Assembly (NCBI GenBank): GCA_002412425.1
Contig: DHVB01000069.1
Location: 1 to 23,361 of the forward strand
DNA length: 23,361 bases
From: Bacteroidales bacterium UBA5219
Lineage (GTDB): Bacteria; Bacteroidota; Bacteroidia; Bacteroidales; ML635J-15
Direction: 5' to 3'
Positions 1-6,654 of this stretch are shown one piece after another (position 1 is the first letter of the stretch; the number at the start of each line of letters is the position of its first letter). The notes beneath the pieces are model-generated. The model was given only the letters and a program-made list of their open reading frames with translations. It ran no database searches and was not told the origin of the DNA. The position numbers were made by a program, and so were the translations under genes.

Positions 1-11
1 GCGTCAGTTCC

Positions 12-39
12 TTTAAACTTTAACCTTTTAACTTTTAAC
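12..39. repeat. Imperfect 7-bp tandem repeat, about four units
   Basis: Four consecutive heptamers of the type TTTAAAC / TTTAACC / TTTTAAC / TTTTAAC run through this stretch. They lie in non-coding DNA at the window edge, so the array may continue or have related pieces to the left. Short TTTTAAC-like tandem repeats are, as far as I know, not rare between genes in Bacteroidota. No function is claimed. Confidence 0.55.
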
Positions 40-41
40 TC

Positions 42-91
42 AAGTGTACGCTGCTTCGTCCTCAATTTCAGCGCCTTGCATTTTAACACTT
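42..91. repeat. Two-part inverted repeat in the left non-coding region
   Basis: AAGTGT (42-47) is complementary to ACACTT (86-91), and inside it CGCTG (49-53) is complementary to CAGCG (69-73), with a 15-base loop between the inner arms. Together they could fold into a long, interrupted hairpin. The stretch is less AT-rich than its surroundings. No open frame, tRNA or known RNA family is recognised. It may be part of a dispersed intergenic repeat cut by the window edge. Confidence 0.35.
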
Positions 92-106
92 TTGAAACAC
101 CTTGAA

Positions 107-141
107 AGGTTGTCGGTTCAACACTTGTTTTGAGACAACCT
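107..141. terminator. Candidate hairpin terminator left of the PorP/SprF gene
   Basis: AGGTTGTC (107-114) and GACAACCT (134-141) are perfect 8-bp inverted arms. TCAA (118-121) can extend the pairing with TTGA (130-133), leaving an 8-base loop and a small bulge. On the plus strand the stem is followed by the T-rich CTTTTATTTTT, which fits a terminator for a gene left of the window. On the minus strand, downstream of the PorP/SprF stop codon at 176, the following bases are only weakly T-rich. It may serve either direction, or be part of a repeat. Confidence 0.35.
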
Positions 142-175
142 CTTTTATTTTTATGTTATTTATTCTAGTATTTTT

Positions 176-1102
176 TTAGAAGAAAGACCTACTTCTGCGA
201 GTATTTTCGCCAATATTCATTCCAAAAACAATTTCTTGAGAACCATAAGTATAAGAAGATAAGTCGCTGAAAGTAAAGTCATAAGCATAGCCAAAGAAAT
301 ATTGATTATGTTTAAAACCTATACTTGCAACAAATGAGTCGCCAGGACGAAGTGACATTCCAAACCAATAGTTTTTGTCATAATAAAATTTAAGATTAAT
401 GTCAAACTGAGGTGTTGTAACTTCTGTAGTTTTCATTAATATAGATGGTTCTATTTCAAATTGTGGAGAGTTTTGAAAATCAAATTTATAACCACCCATA
501 ACAAAATAGTGACGCACCATTTTGTTTTCTTCAACATTTTTATTTATTTTTAGTTTTGATTGAAACAGGTGCGAGCCTGTAATACCTGCATAATATTTTT
601 TTCCATATGCATAAGCTCCAAATATAGCATCAGGGACTATTGTTTTTTCAATCATATATGTAATTGCAGGGTCATCATAAACAGTAAGGGTTAAAAACCT
701 TTGATCCATTTTATATTGTTCTGCAACTGCTGCTAAGCCCAAAGAAATTTTATTGAGCCTATCAATATGAAAATGGTAAGAATATATTGCTTGAAGTCCA
801 AGATGACTTTCAGGACCAAAACTATCATGGAAAATAACTGCACCTAGACCAACATTGGTATTAGACAACATTGTGTGCCCTGATAATGTTTGTGTAGAAG
901 GCGTTTCTTTAATTCCTATCCACTGTTTATGGATACTCAAAAGTATAGGAGAATATTCTTTTGATCCAGCAATGGCGGGATTATAGAAAAAATCGTTTAG
1001 CATGTATTGGCTATACAATGGCAGTTGTTGTGCATTAACTTGTGAAGCTCCTGCAAACAATATTACAATAAAAATAGGTAAAAACTTTTTCATATCAAAC
1101 AT
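176..1102 (-). CDS. PorP/SprF family type IX secretion system membrane protein (second paralogue)
   Basis: This is a 308-residue outer-membrane protein of the PorP/SprF family, whose members act with the T9SS and with individual large surface cargos. Visible family marks are a signal peptide ending at VNAQ, then LYSQYMLNDFFYNPAIAGS at the mature N-terminus, the KQWIGI...PSTQTLSGH segment, and alternating amphipathic strands to the C-terminus, as expected of a 14-strand-type barrel. The length is normal for the family. The start could be the ATG at 1102 or the one at 1093; the latter gives a more typical MKKFLP signal peptide. It is the last gene of the adhesin operon, 100 bp after its paralogue, and a promoter-like TATATTTG lies in that gap. 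The PorP family assignment is firm; a dedicated role with the upstream SprB-repeat protein is inferred from position. Confidence 0.9.
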   Translation of the reverse strand: MFDMKKFLPIFIVILFAGASQVNAQQLPLYSQYMLNDFFYNPAIAGSKEYSPILLSIHKQWIGIKETPSTQTLSGHTMLSNTNVGLGAVIFHDSFGPESHLGLQAIYSYHFHIDRLNKISLGLAAVAEQYKMDQRFLTLTVYDDPAITYMIEKTIVPDAIFGAYAYGKKYYAGITGSHLFQSKLKINKNVEENKMVRHYFVMGGYKFDFQNSPQFEIEPSILMKTTEVTTPQFDINLKFYYDKNYWFGMSLRPGDSFVASIGFKHNQYFFGYAYDFTFSDLSSYTYGSQEIVFGMNIGENTRRSRSFF

Positions 1103-1137
1103 TTAATATTTGAATATTTTAACAATTCACAGTTTTA

Positions 1138-1145
1138 CAAATATA
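1138..1145 (-). promoter_or_regulatory. Possible Bacteroidota -7 element for the last PorP/SprF gene
   Basis: Read on the minus strand this is TATATTTG, a perfect match to the TAnnTTTG element used by the primary sigma factor of Bacteroidota. It lies 36 bp before the ATG at 1102, inside a 100-bp gap that is otherwise featureless and AT-rich. No good TTTG (-33) element is present at the usual distance, so the call is weak. If real, it would let the second PorP/SprF be made independently of the adhesin. Confidence 0.35.
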
Positions 1146-1202
1146 TACAATATTTTTAAATAAAAACATTTTTTTTACAAAATTATTATTATTTTTTCAA
1201 AA

Positions 1203-2135
1203 TTAAAACATTGGACTAGAAATATCGCTTGATTTTTTTGAAAATAGAAATACTCCAAGTGTAATTTCGTGAGCTCCGCTACTTACATTTTTAATTCTTG
1301 AAATCACAAAATCAAACGCATAGTTTATGGTAAATCTATCATATTTATAGCCTAAGGAAAATACTATTGCATCAGCTCTGCTTAAACTTAGTGATGTGCT
1401 AAAAGTATTGCTATAGTTGTAGTTTGCAATTAAATCAAATTTGAATGGGCTTGATTTTGCAAAATACATATTTAATATAGGTGTAAAACTATGTTTTGAA
1501 TCTTCTAGTTTAAAATTATAAGCACCAGTAATAAAAAAGTGTCTAGCATTTTTTATTAATCCAGAAATGTCTGCGTTAGAACCAGAGAAAAAATAATTTG
1601 ATTTGAATAATTGTAAAATCGAAAATCCTACAAAATAATTATTCGCATTTAACAAAATTCCTGCATTTGCGTCAGGTTTCCAAATTTTTTCGTCAGTTTC
1701 AAAGTTCAAAATTTGGTCATTTGTTTCGTAAACTTTAATTTGTGATGACAATAATTTTAATTGAGAAAAATTCATATCCAAGCCAAAACTAATATTAAAG
1801 TTTTTAGTGCGAATTATGTATGAATAGCCGAGGTTAAACGCAAGTCTTTGACTAATCCCAATTCTGTCATGAACTAAAGCAGCAGATGCACCCATGTCGC
1901 TTCTGAATAAGTATTTCCCATAAATTGAATTAATTCGAGGAGCGCCAGAAAAACCTGTCCATTGTATTCTACTATTTAAAAGTATTTCGGGAATCTCTTT
2001 CATTGCAATTGCAGCAGGATTTTGGTTGGCAATATTAAATACATAATTTCTATGGTTACCAATTTGCTGAGCAGATAATTTGAAACTACTTATTAAAAGT
2101 AAAATACCTATATATGTAAAAATCTTTAGTTTCAT
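1203..2135 (-). CDS. PorP/SprF family type IX secretion system membrane protein (first paralogue)
   Basis: This 310-residue outer-membrane barrel belongs to the PorP/SprF family. It has a signal peptide ending at KLSAQ, a mature start with NQNPAAIA (the family's NPA.AG-like segment), and IQWTGFSGAPRINSIYGKY, matching the QW.G..GAP..... pattern, followed by many short amphipathic strands. Its start codon lies 2 bp after the stop of the SprB-repeat protein, so the two are almost certainly co-translated. In Flavobacterium johnsoniae a comparable neighbour, SprF, is needed for surface delivery of SprB; by analogy this is the most likely dedicated partner of the adhesin just upstream. It is clearly diverged from the other PorP/SprF at 176-1102, so the two may not be interchangeable. 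Confidence 0.9.
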   Translation of the reverse strand: MKLKIFTYIGILLLISSFKLSAQQIGNHRNYVFNIANQNPAAIAMKEIPEILLNSRIQWTGFSGAPRINSIYGKYLFRSDMGASAALVHDRIGISQRLAFNLGYSYIIRTKNFNISFGLDMNFSQLKLLSSQIKVYETNDQILNFETDEKIWKPDANAGILLNANNYFVGFSILQLFKSNYFFSGSNADISGLIKNARHFFITGAYNFKLEDSKHSFTPILNMYFAKSSPFKFDLIANYNYSNTFSTSLSLSRADAIVFSLGYKYDRFTINYAFDFVISRIKNVSSGAHEITLGVFLFSKKSSDISSPMF

Positions 2136-2137
2136 TT

Positions 2138-5100
2138 TTATCTAATTATTGTAATATGTCCTTTAAATAGTGATTTGCCATCGCCTAAATCTATTATATA
2201 ATAATAAGTTCCTTCTGGTAAATCTTTACCTTTAAATGTTCCACCCCAATCATTTTGGTAATTTTCTGTATCAAAAACTAAATTTCCAATTCTATTGTAT
2301 ATCCATATTTTATTTCTTGGGAATTTATCAATATTTTCGACTATCCAAGTGTCATTTGCTCCATCTCCATTTGGAGTTATTGTATTATAAATAGTTATGC
2401 AATATGTTAATTCCATTAAATCAACATTATAAATATATAAACAGTTGTTTGCATCAGTTATGCTTATATAATAATTTCCTTCTCTGAGTTCAGAAATATT
2501 ATTTTCTTCAGAATTATTATCCCAAAGGAATGTGTATTCTGGAGTTCCTCCAGATGGATTAACTTCTATTGCTCCATCATATATTCCAGAGCAAGTTGGA
2601 GGAGTTAATTTAAAATTAGGATTAAGCGAATCAGGCTCAGAAATTAGCACTCTAATAGTATCTGTACAATTATATTTATCGCTTGCAAACACAAAATGTT
2701 CGCCTGCTGGTAAACCTTTTGCTGTATCGCCAATATGTCCGTTTGACCAAATAAAATGTATTGGTTGTTGTCCGTCTTCAAGTTTTGCAATTGCTACAGC
2801 AATACTATCATTAAAACATAAGTTAGGTTCTATAACATTATAACTGCCGTAAATTTTTCCAAGTTTGTTAACAAATACGGTTAAGCTATCCGAACAATTA
2901 TTAGCATCTGTAACTATTACTTGATTTTGACCATAAGGTAAATTTGTTGCAGTTTGAGTTGTTTCGTTACTTATCCACAAATAGGAGTAAGGAGGCGTTC
3001 CTCCTTCTGGCATTACAGTTCCAGAGCCAGCCTTAAGTCCACATTCCACAGGATCTGTTTTTCCGGTTAATTGTAACATTGATGGTTGGGTGAATCTTAT
3101 GCTATCAAAATAGTGGCAAGAGTTTGCATCAACAACTGTAATGTTATAATATGTATTTGCTGGCATTCCTAGGCCTGTAAAGTCTTGTTGTTCAACACCT
3201 TCTTCCCAATATACTGTGTAAGGAGGTGTTCCGCCTGTAGGAATAACGTTTGCACTTCCATCATAATAGCCAAAACAACTTACATTATTAATTTCAGAAA
3301 AGTTAGAAGTAAGATAGTTTGCAGGTTCTGTTATTGTGTAAGTTTGAATGTTTTTACAAGCATTTTGGTCTGTAACTGTAATTGTATAGCTACCAATAGG
3401 CAAATTACCAATAGAGTCTGAAAAATATCCATTGCTCCAAGTAATATTATAATAAGGTGTTCCGCCGCTTACATCAACAGTAATATAGCCGTCATGTCCG
3501 CCTTTGCAACTAACATTGTGAATTTGTTCTACCAATATTAGTTCGTCAGGTTGAGTAATATGTGTGCTTGCTGTGTCGGAACAGCCATTTGCATCAACAA
3601 CCGAAACAAAATAATATCCGGGATGCATATTTGTAATAATGTGCGAACTTTGAGTTGGGTCGTGGAACCAATGATAAGTATATGGTTGAGTTCCGCCACT
3701 TGCTTGAACAACTAAACTTCCATTGTCTAAACCAAAACAAGGAATATTTGATGAATTTATGTTTGCAATTAGAGTATCAGGTTCAATAATAGTAATGCTT
3801 TGTGACCACGAACAATTATTTGCATCTGTTGCGGTTATGGTATAAGTTCCAGCATTCAAATTATATAAATCTTGATATGTTTGACCGCTACTCCATAAAA
3901 CTGTGTATGGTGGAGTAGCTCCAGAAAGTGTAATGTCAATAGAACCGAAGTCTGTTCCGTGGCAAGGTAAATCAGTTTTAGTATAATCAATTGTAATAGG
4001 AGAGGTGGGTTGACTAATGAAAATGGAGTCAGTAACAAAACATTCTCTAAAGTCTGAAATAGTTACATAATACCAGCCAGATGTTAAATCTGTTGGGCTT
4101 TGTTGGTGGCTACCGTTTGACCATTCAAAGAAGTAAGGAAATGTTCCTCCAGAGACTTCTGTAGTAATGCTTCCTGTGAAAAATCCATAACAATCTAAAT
4201 CGCTTGCTGTTAAGCTATGAATAATAGGTGGATTTATTGCTACTGAAATTGAATCATAACTTTCGCAATTTTGAGCATCTGTTATAGTAATCATATAATA
4301 TCCTGGGTTGCCATAAATACTATCTATATCGGCAAAAGAATTTTGTGTTAACTGTCCTGTTGACCATTGAAATTCATAAGGTGCAATTCCATTTTGAGCT
4401 TGTGCATAAATGTATCCGTTAGTTTGTCCATAGCAAAATGCTTGCTCGGTGTAAAGTAGAGAATTTACTTCTGATTTATCGTATGGACGTATATAAGTTC
4501 CTGGGAAAACTATATCCTCGGCAAAGTGCATTAATTCCCAAGTTTGATCAAACCAAGTAACAGGAACATAACCCAAACTTACTGTCCATTCAAAAAGAGG
4601 TCCAATATCCCAAGGTCCTATATCTTTTTCTAATCCTTGAATAAATTCTTCATCTTCGTAGTATCCTTGCATAGCAATTGGTTCGGAAACTATTGGTTTT
4701 CCTATGTTAATAGGTAGTTCAAAACTAGGCATTACATTGTCTGCAATTTGAGATTTGAACGGAGTTACTATAGTGATTGAAGCGCTAAGAGCTTCTATAA
4801 CAAACGAGAATGCAATACTATCCCAAGTGTGGTTTCGGATAGTTGGTTGAATATTATATTTTACACCAACATACATAGAATCCCAGTCGTGGCACGGGTA
4901 AGTGATAGTAAGGTCGTTTCCAACAGCCATAGTAATTGTATCGCCAAAACCACTTTCAACTTCTGCATTTGAGTTTTGAGGGTCGGTAACAATATAAGGC
5001 ATTTCAACAGGAAAATCTAAGGTTAGCCAAATTGTGGGGCAGAAGTAAATATCTTGGTGTAAAGTGTTTTCAATATTAAGATAAACACTTAGCAAAGAAT

Positions 5101-6049
5101 ATTCAATTTGAAAAATTATATCTCCTAATGGTGTGTTTATTGGATATTGAAGCGTGTCGTTTAAAAAAGCTATAGCTTGTTGTATTTGTGGTCCTTCTGG
5201 TGGTGGAATATAGCCAGCCATCACATATAAAAAACCTAAAACATCGAGTTCTACTAACATGTAAGGGTCTTCACCTTTTGCAATTAAGCAATTTGAACCA
5301 GGCTCAATATAGTCTTCAGTAAATACTTCAGGCAAATCCACATGAGCTTCAAAGTTGAAACCCACAAGATCTGTAAAATCTATATCAATAGGCAGTTCGT
5401 AGTCGTGGCAAAAAGTAAATTGGTCGCCAACATAGCAAGGATAAACACAGTATTGGGTTTCTGCATTTATATGAAATAAAGTATCTAATGTGTAAGGTAA
5501 AGAAACACTCGCTGGTATTAAATGTATTGTGTCGCAAGAAAATACGCAAACTACAATATTCATAAATGGGTCGAACTGATATTCAAAATCAAGAGTGATC
5601 ACTCCAACTGGAGGGAAAGATGTTTCTAAAGCCCAGCCATCAGTTACTTCATAAGATGTGTGTATTGTTGCAGGTCCACCATAATTGAAGCTAAAATCTT
5701 CAGGAAACTCTAAAGTTGTCTTTATTGGATAATCTAAGCTAAAACTTCCTGTATAAAAGCCATGTGCTTCAAAAGTAGAACGTAATAAAGCAATAATTCC
5801 GACATTCATTCCAACTCCAAACTGTTGACCTAAGAACTCTGAAATTTGAGAAAATCCCCAAGATTCATTAATGTCAATATCAAAAAATGTATGATCGACA
5901 TCTATCCCATAAGCATAATCAGGTCCCCACATATTTTGGTTGTGAGATTGATAGAGCATTTCGTGTTGCAAAGTATTTTCTTGCCCAAAAATGTTTAAAC
6001 TTAAAAGTATAAACAAAAATAAATATGATATTTTAACGAAATGCTTCAT
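2138..6049 (-). CDS. Large SprB-repeat surface protein with gliding-motility-type (T9SS type B) C-terminal domain
   Basis: This 1303-residue protein is probably a cell-surface adhesin or matrix component. It has a signal peptide (MKHFVKISYLFLFILLSLNIFGQ), about 500 residues of beta-rich sequence of no family I recognise, nine SprB-like repeats of about 65-80 residues (about 537-1210; core GGTPPY...W..G, then VTDANNC), and a CHU_C domain in the last 85 residues (ITPNGDGANDTW, IYNRIGNLVF, GTYYYIIDLGDG). That final domain is the type B T9SS sorting signal. I chose the ATG at 6049 because the longer frame, from 6058, needs a TTG start and adds only three residues before the signal peptide. The stop of the preceding gene ends 1 bp before this ATG. 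Two PorP/SprF genes follow. Ligand and role in gliding, if any, cannot be read from the sequence. Confidence 0.92.
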   Translation of the reverse strand: MKHFVKISYLFLFILLSLNIFGQENTLQHEMLYQSHNQNMWGPDYAYGIDVDHTFFDIDINESWGFSQISEFLGQQFGVGMNVGIIALLRSTFEAHGFYTGSFSLDYPIKTTLEFPEDFSFNYGGPATIHTSYEVTDGWALETSFPPVGVITLDFEYQFDPFMNIVVCVFSCDTIHLIPASVSLPYTLDTLFHINAETQYCVYPCYVGDQFTFCHDYELPIDIDFTDLVGFNFEAHVDLPEVFTEDYIEPGSNCLIAKGEDPYMLVELDVLGFLYVMAGYIPPPEGPQIQQAIAFLNDTLQYPINTPLGDIIFQIEYSLLSVYLNIENTLHQDIYFCPTIWLTLDFPVEMPYIVTDPQNSNAEVESGFGDTITMAVGNDLTITYPCHDWDSMYVGVKYNIQPTIRNHTWDSIAFSFVIEALSASITIVTPFKSQIADNVMPSFELPINIGKPIVSEPIAMQGYYEDEEFIQGLEKDIGPWDIGPLFEWTVSLGYVPVTWFDQTWELMHFAEDIVFPGTYIRPYDKSEVNSLLYTEQAFCYGQTNGYIYAQAQNGIAPYEFQWSTGQLTQNSFADIDSIYGNPGYYMITITDAQNCESYDSISVAINPPIIHSLTASDLDCYGFFTGSITTEVSGGTFPYFFEWSNGSHQQSPTDLTSGWYYVTISDFRECFVTDSIFISQPTSPITIDYTKTDLPCHGTDFGSIDITLSGATPPYTVLWSSGQTYQDLYNLNAGTYTITATDANNCSWSQSITIIEPDTLIANINSSNIPCFGLDNGSLVVQASGGTQPYTYHWFHDPTQSSHIITNMHPGYYFVSVVDANGCSDTASTHITQPDELILVEQIHNVSCKGGHDGYITVDVSGGTPYYNITWSNGYFSDSIGNLPIGSYTITVTDQNACKNIQTYTITEPANYLTSNFSEINNVSCFGYYDGSANVIPTGGTPPYTVYWEEGVEQQDFTGLGMPANTYYNITVVDANSCHYFDSIRFTQPSMLQLTGKTDPVECGLKAGSGTVMPEGGTPPYSYLWISNETTQTATNLPYGQNQVIVTDANNCSDSLTVFVNKLGKIYGSYNVIEPNLCFNDSIAVAIAKLEDGQQPIHFIWSNGHIGDTAKGLPAGEHFVFASDKYNCTDTIRVLISEPDSLNPNFKLTPPTCSGIYDGAIEVNPSGGTPEYTFLWDNNSEENNISELREGNYYISITDANNCLYIYNVDLMELTYCITIYNTITPNGDGANDTWIVENIDKFPRNKIWIYNRIGNLVFDTENYQNDWGGTFKGKDLPEGTYYYIIDLGDGKSLFKGHITIIR
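2420..4441 (-). repeat. Nine tandem SprB-like protein repeats
   Basis: This is the coding stretch for the nine repeats inside the surface protein. Each begins near a cysteine followed by an aromatic or polar residue and Gly (CYG, CHG, CFG, CKG and similar), passes through a GG(T)PPY-like turn and a W-containing strand, and ends at a second cysteine in a (V/I)TDAN.C motif, 49 to 56 residues after the first. The copies are well diverged at the DNA level, so this is an old protein-domain array rather than a recent tandem expansion. Confidence 0.85.
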
Positions 6050-6050
6050 A

Positions 6051-6569
6051 TTATTCAATTGAGATTAAACATGCTTCAATAGCTGGAAATAAAAGTTTTT
6101 TCATATTTAGAGGGTAATTAAAATTTACCCAAATAGTATTTTCTTCGCCAGTAAAAAACATAGCTCTTTCGTAAACCATTTCACCACTAGTAAATTCTAC
6201 GAAAAATATTACAGCATCTTTGCCTGTAGCAGTTTGTAAATTTACTTTTTCTTTAAATATATAGTTTTGAGATTCAATATATTCTTTTGTCATTGAAGAT
6301 GAAATGTCTCTGTACGAAACTCCATTTATTTCCATAACTTGTATTGTTGCAGCAGAACCTTTGTGAACAAATCCGTTTATGCTTTCATCTACTTCAAAAT
6401 ATTCTGGAGGAATCATTTTTACATTTGTATTTGGAGCAAAAACTAGCTTGTTGGGATTGTATTCTAGCTTGGCATTTTGTTCTTGAACAAAAACTTCTAA
6501 TTCATCGGTTTGTGAAAAAACTGATAGTGAGCTAAAAATTAAAACTATAATTATTAATAATTTGTTCAT
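6051..6569 (-). CDS. Exported protein of unknown function heading the adhesin operon
   Basis: This is a 172-residue protein I do not recognise. It has a clear signal peptide (MNKLLIIIVLIFSSLSVFSQ), no lipobox and no further membrane segment, so it is probably periplasmic or secreted. The mature part alternates short strands with a central helix; the order PPEYFEV...GF, then an amphipathic helix, then a KDAVIFFVEF strand and a VYERAMFF strand, ending with an alpha-helical KKLLFPAIEACL, loosely recalls small PsbP/DcrB-like folds, but this is an impression and not an assignment. It has no T9SS sorting tail. Its stop codon lies 1 bp before the ATG of the SprB-repeat protein and a good promoter sits 33 bp upstream, so it is the first gene of the adhesin operon. 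A helper role in the adhesin's folding or export is possible but unproven. Confidence 0.75.
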   Translation of the reverse strand: MNKLLIIIVLIFSSLSVFSQTDELEVFVQEQNAKLEYNPNKLVFAPNTNVKMIPPEYFEVDESINGFVHKGSAATIQVMEINGVSYRDISSSMTKEYIESQNYIFKEKVNLQTATGKDAVIFFVEFTSGEMVYERAMFFTGEENTIWVNFNYPLNMKKLLFPAIEACLISIE

Positions 6570-6601
6570 AACAAAACACTTAATTTAATAATTAATAAAT
6601 G

Positions 6602-6631
6602 CAAATTTAAACAAACTTGATGAATTACAAA
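6602..6631 (-). promoter_or_regulatory. Bacteroidota-type promoter for the adhesin/PorP operon
   Basis: On the minus strand TTTG (6628-6631) is followed after 18 bp by TAAATTTG (6602-6609). This fits the TTTG-N17-23-TAnnTTTG consensus of Bacteroidota promoters well. Transcription would begin about 25-30 bp before the ATG at 6569. The -33 element lies within 25 bp of the stop codon of the preceding amidase gene, and no hairpin terminator separates the two, so some read-through from that gene is also possible. Confidence 0.6.
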
Positions 6632-6654
6632 ACATAGTTGCAAAAATTTATATT

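Noticed and set aside
2532..2843. A 103-codon open frame on the plus strand opposite the SprB repeats
   Set aside because: It is antisense to a strongly supported gene, lacks a recognisable domain, and its residues mirror the repeat codons of the other strand.
2420..4441. Regularly spaced similar segments that at first sight resemble an array such as CRISPR
   Set aside because: The period is about 200-240 bp, the copies are diverged, and they encode SprB-like protein repeats in one continuous frame.
2138..6058. Longer version of the SprB-repeat protein starting at a TTG at 6058
   Set aside because: It would add only Met-Asn-Asn before the ATG at 6049, overlaps the preceding stop, and the shorter form begins directly with a normal signal peptide.
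6570..6654. Terminator after the amidase gene
   Set aside because: No stem-loop with a T-run was found in this gap; it holds a promoter for the next operon instead.
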